In this document: piece by piece, positions 59,392-64,000 of the stretch
Layout: each line of letters starts with the position of its first letter
Position numbering within the stretch: position 1 is the first letter of the stretch
Position numbers and translations under genes: made by a program
From: Solirubrobacteraceae bacterium
GTDB lineage: Bacteria; Actinomycetota; Thermoleophilia; Solirubrobacterales; Solirubrobacteraceae
Length of the DNA: 64,000 nt
Assembly (NCBI GenBank): GCA_017882455.1
Contig: JADGPL010000012.1
Coordinates: forward strand, 47,807-111,806
Direction: 5' to 3'
Notes under the pieces: model-generated
What the model was told of the DNA's origin: nothing
Database searches by the model: none
The model's input: the letters and a program-made list of their open reading frames with translations, nothing else

Positions 59392-60297
59392 GTGACCCGT
59401 CCTGTCGCTTCTCCCGTGACGTCGAGCTGGGAGCGCCGCAATCCCCGGACAGGAGTAGCTTCTCGGGATTTTTCGCTGCCGAAGCAGTCGGCTCCCGCCC
59501 GCTCCAACTACATCACCCCGGATCGGCTCTACCGCACCCTCCAGCGGATGACCGACACCGACTGGCTGGTGCTCGGTTTCGTTAGCGATTGTCGTCTGGC
59601 GAGCGGTAGGCAGCTGATCCGCCGGTACTGGTTGACATCCGAGCGCAACGACGCGCGTGCCAGAGCTGGACGCCGCGCGCTGAAGCGCTTGGCGGACTGG
59701 CGGGTCCTCGACGCGCTACCGCGCCGTGTCGGGGGCGAGCGCGCCGGAAGCGCAGGCATGCTCTACACCGTCGGCGTCGCCGGGGCGAAGCTGCTCACGC
59801 GGCGCGGCCAGCAGGCCAACCGCCTCGAAGCTCCGGGCGCGCTATATGTCGCGCATACCCTCGCTTGCACCGAGCTGGTCGTCGCCCTCGGGGAGGCCAG
59901 CAGGAGCGGCACTCTGGAATGCATTGAGGTTCAGAGCGAGCCGGACTGCTGGCGAACCTTCCTCGCCGGGCTGGGCGCTCGGATCACGTTGAAGCCCGAC
60001 CTGTTCATCCGGGTGGCGGTGCCCGGTAGCAGCTTCGAGGATCGCTGGTATGTCGAGGTGGATCTCGCAACCGAGGCGACCGGCACGGTCATCGCCAAAG
60101 CTAAGCGCTATCTCGCGCACCACCGCTCTGGCGGCGAACGAGTACATCCCAAGGTGCTGTGGGCGGTGCCGGACATCCACCGCGCCGAGCGCATCCACAG
60201 CGCCCTCGGCCACCTGCCCGTGGAGGCCCAGCGCATGTTCGCGGTTTGCCTGACGAGCGAGGTTGTGGAGTTCCTGACCACAGAGGCCCGCTCGTGA
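59392..60297 (+). CDS. Replication-relaxation family protein
   Basis: A 301-residue protein matching the actinobacterial replication-relaxation family: LYRTLQRMTDTDWLVLGFVS, LIRRYWLTSERNDARARAGR, FRRLADW-like RRALKRLADWRVLDALPRRV, the ALYVAHTLACTELVVAL helix, and KPDLFIRV with WYVEVDLATEATG, the nuclease-like core seen in the family. Plasmids and ICEs use it with a conjugation ATPase. GTG 59392 overlaps the presumed original stop of the ATPase. Confidence 0.87.
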   Translation: MTRPVASPVTSSWERRNPRTGVASRDFSLPKQSAPARSNYITPDRLYRTLQRMTDTDWLVLGFVSDCRLASGRQLIRRYWLTSERNDARARAGRRALKRLADWRVLDALPRRVGGERAGSAGMLYTVGVAGAKLLTRRGQQANRLEAPGALYVAHTLACTELVVALGEASRSGTLECIEVQSEPDCWRTFLAGLGARITLKPDLFIRVAVPGSSFEDRWYVEVDLATEATGTVIAKAKRYLAHHRSGGERVHPKVLWAVPDIHRAERIHSALGHLPVEAQRMFAVCLTSEVVEFLTTEARS

Positions 60298-61283
60298 CCG
60301 CCTGCAAGCTATCCCTCTACAGCGACGCGACCGACCGCTGGCGGCTGCTCGAAGCCGACATGCTCGCGGCGCTGGCGAAGCTGCCCGAGAACTCGGTCGA
60401 TTGCGTTGTCACCGACCCTCCCTACGGGATCGCCTTCCACGGCGAAGCCTGGGACGGAGCCGGCAAGGCCGGAAGGCATCTCTCAGATGGTGAAGCCTTC
60501 GCTGCGTGGGCGAGAGCCTGGGCGAGCGAGTGCCTGCGCGTGCTCAAGCCGGGTGGTCATCTGGTTGCGTTTGGGAGCCCGCGCACCTTCCATCGCCTCG
60601 TAAGCGGGGTCGAGGACTCAGGGCTCCAGATCCGCGACGTGCTGATGTGGGTCTACGCGCAAGGCACGCCCAAGACCCGCAAGCTCCCCGGCGGGCTGGC
60701 GGCAATGCTCAAGCCCGCCTACGAGCCGATCCTGCTCGCGCGCAAACCCCTGGTCGGAACCACGCCGCGCAATCTCGAGGAGTGGGGCACGGGGGCGCTG
60801 AACGTTGAGGCGTCTCGCGTGAATGGCTACTGGCCGTCGCATCTGGCGCTCTCCCACTCGCCCGACTGCACCGGGGAGCGTTGCGCGAGCGACTGTCCGG
60901 CTGGGCTGCTCGACGCCGCCCGTCCCGAGCTCCGCCCCAGCCGTCTGTTCTTCTGCGCCAAGGCGTCGAAGGCCGAGCGCGAGACCGGGTGCGAGGCACT
61001 GCCGCTGCAATCCGATCTGCTCTACAGCCGGCCAGCGGTGCGGCTGCGGCGCAACATCCACCCCACCGTCAAGCCGCTCGCGCTGATGCGCTGGCTGGTG
61101 GCGCTGGTGACACCACCAGGCGGGGTCGTCCTTGATCCGTTCGCCGGGAGCGCCACCACCGGAATCGCAGCGCTGCTGGAGGACCGGGTGTTTCTCGGGA
61201 TTGAACGAGAGCCGAAGTACACCGACATTGCTTGTTCCCGTCTTACCCATTGGGCGCATGAAGCTGAGAGGGAGTCCTCGTGA
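60294..61283 (+). CDS. Site-specific DNA methyltransferase (DPPY type)
   Basis: A 329-residue amino-methyltransferase with permuted motifs. Catalytic motif IV is VVTDPPYGIAFH (about 38-49), and the SAM-binding motif I is VVLDPFAGSATTGIAALLED (about 278-297). NIHPTVKPLALMRWLV is the conserved helix before it. It should methylate adenine N6 or cytosine N4. No restriction endonuclease is adjacent, so it is probably an orphan enzyme that protects the element. GTG 60294 overlaps the upstream stop (GTGA). Confidence 0.9.
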   Translation: MTACKLSLYSDATDRWRLLEADMLAALAKLPENSVDCVVTDPPYGIAFHGEAWDGAGKAGRHLSDGEAFAAWARAWASECLRVLKPGGHLVAFGSPRTFHRLVSGVEDSGLQIRDVLMWVYAQGTPKTRKLPGGLAAMLKPAYEPILLARKPLVGTTPRNLEEWGTGALNVEASRVNGYWPSHLALSHSPDCTGERCASDCPAGLLDAARPELRPSRLFFCAKASKAERETGCEALPLQSDLLYSRPAVRLRRNIHPTVKPLALMRWLVALVTPPGGVVLDPFAGSATTGIAALLEDRVFLGIEREPKYTDIACSRLTHWAHEAERESS

Positions 61284-61366
61284 GGGCTGGACGGCCGCAC
61301 GGCGGGCGGAAGGACTCAGGTCTTTCTGTCTGCCGCCAAGGCCATTCAACCCAAAGGAGACAGCTC

Positions 61367-61753
61367 ATGGCAGTGACCAAGGCCCAAGAGATCTACGACC
61401 GGGTCGAGGCGATGATTACCGCAGGCACCGACAAGGCCGACGCCTTCCGGCAGATCGCCGAGGAGGCTGGGAGGCCGTTTGATTCGGTTCGCGGGTCGTA
61501 TTACTCGCACAAGAAAAAGCTCGAGGGCGGCGAGAGCGCCAAACCGTCGCGGACACGTCGTCGTGAGACGACACCGGATGACGCACTGGCTGACGCACGG
61601 GCAGCCCTGGAGCGGGCGATTGCCTCAATCGACCGAGAGGTCGAAGCCGCGAAATCCAGAGCCGACGAGGCCAAGGCCGAGTACGACGACCTCAAGGCGA
61701 GTGCCGGGGAGAGAAAGCAGGCCATCACCGAGCGCCTGGAGGCGCTGAAGTGA
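61367..61753 (+). CDS. Basic coiled-coil protein
   Basis: A 128-residue protein. Residues 1-50 look like a small DNA-binding module (TKAQEIYDRVEAMITAGTDK, FRQIAEEAGRPFDSVRGSYY). A Lys/Arg-rich linker leads to a long helix (ARAALERAIASIDREVEAAK and on) typical of KfrA-like plasmid proteins. AAAGGAGAC lies 9 bases before ATG 61367. A role in DNA structure or segregation is plausible. Confidence 0.68.
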   Translation: MAVTKAQEIYDRVEAMITAGTDKADAFRQIAEEAGRPFDSVRGSYYSHKKKLEGGESAKPSRTRRRETTPDDALADARAALERAIASIDREVEAAKSRADEAKAEYDDLKASAGERKQAITERLEALK

Positions 61754-61945
61754 GACAAACGCGGGCCGGTCGGGGTTACACACCTTGACCGGCTCGCACT
61801 ACCAATTAACAGGTTGCTTAAATCACGACTTAACGGGAAAATCGTTAAGCCAATTAACCGAGAAAGGAGGTAGATCCAGGCCAAATGTAGCGACATTCAC
61901 AACGTTGCAGCGTTCACAACACATAACAGAAAGGAGAACACATCT
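61754..61945 (+). promoter_or_regulatory. AT-rich operator/leader of the serine recombinase gene
   Basis: CTTAACG-ggaaaat-CGTTAAG (61829-61849) is a perfect 7-bp inverted repeat flanked by two ATTAAC direct repeats (61804-61809, 61853-61858). TTCACAAC occurs twice, 17 bases apart (61896, 61913). AAGGAGG at 61863 has no gene directly behind it except an ATG-TAG pair at 61885. The layout suggests tight repression of the recombinase. Confidence 0.6.
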
Positions 61946-63616
61946 ATGCCACAACTACACAACACATCACAATCACTAACCGATGAGAACGAGCCAGTGA
62001 AGGAGCTGGCAGCGGTTTATGCCCGTGTCTCCAGTGCTGGTCAGATGGGCCGCGATGGTGACGAGGATGGCGATGGCTACTCGTTGCCGGCTCAGGTCGA
62101 TGGCTGCAAGCGTAAAGCGATTGAGCTTGGTGCCGACATGGCCAAGGTATACATGGAGCGAGCCGAGTCGGCTCGCAGCGACAACCGGCCGGTCTTGCAA
62201 CAGATGATGCGCGAGCTACCAGCGCTCGGCGTCAAGTATCTGATCGTCCACAAGGTCGACCGGCTGGCGCGTAACCGTCTCGATGACGCGGTGCTCTACC
62301 AAAAGCTCGTCGGCATGGGCATCACGCTGGTGTCCGCCAGCGAGAACATTGACGAGACACCGGCCGGGCGGCTGATGCACGGGATGCTTGCCACGTTCGC
62401 GGAGTACTACAGCAACAACCTCTCGACTGAGGTCAAGAAGGGGCTGCGGCGCAAGCATGAACTCGGCGGCACGCCGTTCAAGCCGCCCATCGGCTACCAG
62501 TCAGCGCAGCGCCAGGTCGGTGCTCAGGGAGTGCGTGGGGTGGAGCTTGACCCGGTGCGGGCGCCGCTGGCAACGCTCGCGTTTGAGCTGTACGTCACGG
62601 CGGCGTGGTCGCTGCGGGATCTGGCGGACCATCTCGCTGAGCGAGGGTTTCGCAGCCGAGGCACCGCTAAATTCCCCGAACGAGTCCTCGGCCCGAACCG
62701 GATACACGAGCTGTTGCAAAACCCGTACTACATCGGCATAGTGAGGTGGGACGGTCGCAGCTATCCAGACCGTCACCAGAAGCTCATTGACCAAGAGACG
62801 TTCGACCGGGTGCAAGTGCTTCTGACCGCTGCTCGCATCAGCGGGGATCGGCCGCAGATCCACGAGCACTACCTGAGAGGGACGGTGCTCTGCGAGAAGT
62901 GCAAGGGACGCTTGCTGTTTGGACGCCATCGCAACCGAACCGGCGCGGCCTACGACTACTTCTCATGCACCAACCGGGCGGTACGGCGCAGGCCCATCCG
63001 TTGCGAAACCAGCGCCCACTATCCAGTCCCGAGGGTCGAGGATGAGGTCGAGCAGATCTACCGGACGCTTGAACTCTCCGAGGACATCAAGCGGCAGATC
63101 CGCAGCGAGCTACGCAGCGAGCTGGGCGACCGCGCCGCGCTGATCGGCAAAGAAGCCGAAGCCCACGAACGCTCGCTTACGAAGATCGAGGCCAAGCAAG
63201 AAAAGCTAGTGCAGCTCTTCTACGACGACCTCGTGACCGCCGACGTGTTCGAGCGCCAGCAAGCCAAACTAAAGGCCGAGACCAAAGCAGCAAGCAGGCT
63301 CCGCAGGGTCGCCATCACCGAGACCCAAGACATCGAGGGAGCCTTGGAGGAGGCGCTGGGACGACTAGAGCGCATCCACGCCAGCTACCTCGAAGCGAAC
63401 CCGCTTGAGCGGCGCGTGATGAACCGAGCGATCTTCGAGCGCATCGAAATAGGCGAGGACAGCGCGATCACTGGGACGACCCTGACCCCGACCTACAAGG
63501 CCATTTCGGCCTGGCAGACGCGGCTGGGACGCCCCAGCAGAAACCAGGGCTGCGCCCAGCAGCCAACCGGCGGACGTTCGGCCTTTGTTCGGCCATGCTC
63601 CGACCACGCCGATTAG
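61946..63616 (+). CDS. Large serine recombinase (integrase)
   Basis: A 556-residue recombinase. The resolvase catalytic domain has YARVSS with nucleophile Ser29 and the conserved VDRLARN and NIDETPAGRLMHGML segments. The DNA-binding recombinase domain follows (GLRRKHELGGTPFKPPIGYQ, PYYIGIVRWDGRSYPDRHQK). The zinc ribbon is CEKCKGRLLFGRH with CTNRA and RCETS, and a coiled-coil C-terminus (EAEAHERSLTKIEAKQEKLV) controls directionality in this class. It appears complete. Such integrases usually lie next to their attachment site, so one is likely within 63617-63770. Confidence 0.95.
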   Translation: MPQLHNTSQSLTDENEPVKELAAVYARVSSAGQMGRDGDEDGDGYSLPAQVDGCKRKAIELGADMAKVYMERAESARSDNRPVLQQMMRELPALGVKYLIVHKVDRLARNRLDDAVLYQKLVGMGITLVSASENIDETPAGRLMHGMLATFAEYYSNNLSTEVKKGLRRKHELGGTPFKPPIGYQSAQRQVGAQGVRGVELDPVRAPLATLAFELYVTAAWSLRDLADHLAERGFRSRGTAKFPERVLGPNRIHELLQNPYYIGIVRWDGRSYPDRHQKLIDQETFDRVQVLLTAARISGDRPQIHEHYLRGTVLCEKCKGRLLFGRHRNRTGAAYDYFSCTNRAVRRRPIRCETSAHYPVPRVEDEVEQIYRTLELSEDIKRQIRSELRSELGDRAALIGKEAEAHERSLTKIEAKQEKLVQLFYDDLVTADVFERQQAKLKAETKAASRLRRVAITETQDIEGALEEALGRLERIHASYLEANPLERRVMNRAIFERIEIGEDSAITGTTLTPTYKAISAWQTRLGRPSRNQGCAQQPTGGRSAFVRPCSDHAD

Positions 63617-63617
63617 A

Positions 63618-63640
63618 AAAGCCCTGCAAATGGGCTGGTT
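63618..63640 (+). terminator. Hairpin after the serine recombinase gene
   Basis: AGCCC-TGCAAAT-GGGCT followed by GGTTTCT, a short terminator-like hairpin directly after the stop. Confidence 0.45.
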
Positions 63641-63901
63641 TCTAGAAATTGGCCAGCTAGCCAGCTTTGGGGCTGGGGTCCAGTTCGGGGTCCAACGTCT
63701 GCTGGATGCTGGGAGCGGCCCGTAGGGATCGGGTGGTTGCAGGTTCGATATCCCGGCTCCACAAGTCGTAGGGAGGTCGAGCCATTGGCCTTTCGGGTGG
63801 TTGGGCGTCGGCCCGTTCTGCCACGGAAGCAGCGATCACCGGGCAACCGGCATTGGGCCTGGCGCCGCGCCTGTGTTTGATGCGCTGTGCCGTCGCAGGC
63901 C
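63641..63901. other. Gene-free sequence at the end of the second element
   Basis: No supported gene. GGCCAGCTAGCCAGC at about 63651 is internally repetitive, and GGTTGCAGGTTCGATATCCCG at about 63733 has a T-arm-like look but does not fold well. The recombinase attachment site is probably here. Confidence 0.45.
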
Positions 63902-64000
63902 TCAGCGCGTGAGAGGCTCGGCTGGGAAGCGCACGCCGAAGCGCTCGATCAGGCTGGGGATGCTTGAGGGGTCCATCTCGAGTGCGTAGCGTTGGCAGAG
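63902..64000 (-). CDS. C-terminal end of a leftward gene (cut by window edge)
   Basis: The last 32 residues end in LEMDPSSIPSLIERFGVRFP and a TGA at 63902-63904. Composition and codon bias return to the host pattern, so this is probably chromosomal. The family cannot be named from this length. Confidence 0.6.
   Translation of the reverse strand, partial: LCQRYALEMDPSSIPSLIERFGVRFPAEPLTR

Larger units (their letters stand above)
51008..63700. mobile_element. Second mobile element with serine recombinase and conjugation-type ATPase
   Basis: The stretch carries a serine recombinase at its right end, a VirD4/HerA-like ATPase, a replication-relaxation protein, a DNA methyltransferase, small coupled genes and XRE regulators. 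AT-rich leaders at 56900 and 61800 stand out from the GC-rich surroundings. The right edge is probably within 63617-63770; the left edge is not defined and may be anywhere between 50976 and 55100, since the lipoprotein and glycosyltransferase genes may be host genes. Confidence 0.55.

Noticed and set aside
61885..61890. Second ATG-TAG pair in the recombinase leader
   Set aside because: Spacing from the ribosome-binding-like AAGGAGG is 15 bases, too long for efficient initiation, so it may be chance.
63720..63765. tRNA-like T arm near the end of the second element
   Set aside because: The stem does not pair well and no other tRNA arm can be formed; at best a degenerate attachment remnant.

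Overview
The window reads as chromosome of a high-GC actinomycete (Actinomycetota). It has strong GC bias at third codon positions, many GTG starts, short overlapping operons, tRNA genes without encoded CCA and actinobacterial protein families. Thermoleophilia/Solirubrobacterales is my best guess from the style of the small AraC-like regulator and the secreted proteins, but that is inference.

Positions 1-12057 look like host core genome: an LMW phosphatase/fructosamine-kinase pair, an AraC-like regulator, an OmpR-type two-component pair, a flippase-like membrane protein, several exported proteins (lipoprotein, large membrane protein, N,N-dimethylformamidase-like protein, PQQ-type beta-propeller), an SDR enzyme and adjacent tRNA-Gly and tRNA-Pro genes.

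Positions 12058-40792 are an integrated element in tRNA-Pro. The last 46 bp of the tRNA gene recur exactly at 40747-40792, and GGGGAACAA motifs lie just inside both ends. The element carries an excisionase and a tyrosine integrase (32776-34372) plus a dense set of likely defence modules. These are: a ubiquitin-like protein/JAMM peptidase/E1-like operon with a divergent XRE regulator and a broken ImmA-type peptidase; a DUF488 protein and its convergent partner; a methyltransferase with a membrane-anchored GAF-like protein; a PIN-domain protein with a 735-residue partner; a frameshifted PHP-AAA (TrlF-like) ATPase; two IS110 transposases with structured upstream RNAs; a HigBA-type toxin-antitoxin pair; and a HerA/VirD4-like ATPase whose C-terminus resembles a RES antitoxin, directly followed by a RES toxin. 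A fragment of a tRNA-Met gene with its own flanking repeats at about 20409-20660 shows that the island is composite.

Positions 40793-51007 are a lower-GC variable region: a TIR-domain protein, a HEPN-like protein, a secreted protein, and a divergent pair of operons. The leftward operon has an uncatalogued 53-residue peptide gene, a membrane protein and an FAD oxidoreductase. The rightward one has an XRE regulator, an unknown protein, a D-2-hydroxyacid dehydrogenase and a D-amino-acid-oxidase-like enzyme.

Positions 51008-63700 look like a second mobile element, with a wHTH/XRE pair paralogous to one in the first island, an XRE-NBR1-Ig regulator, a run of tiny overlapping genes, a VirD4/HerA-like conjugation ATPase with an in-frame amber codon near its end, a replication-relaxation protein, a DNA methyltransferase, a coiled-coil protein and a large serine recombinase. 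The last 100 bases hold the end of a leftward gene.
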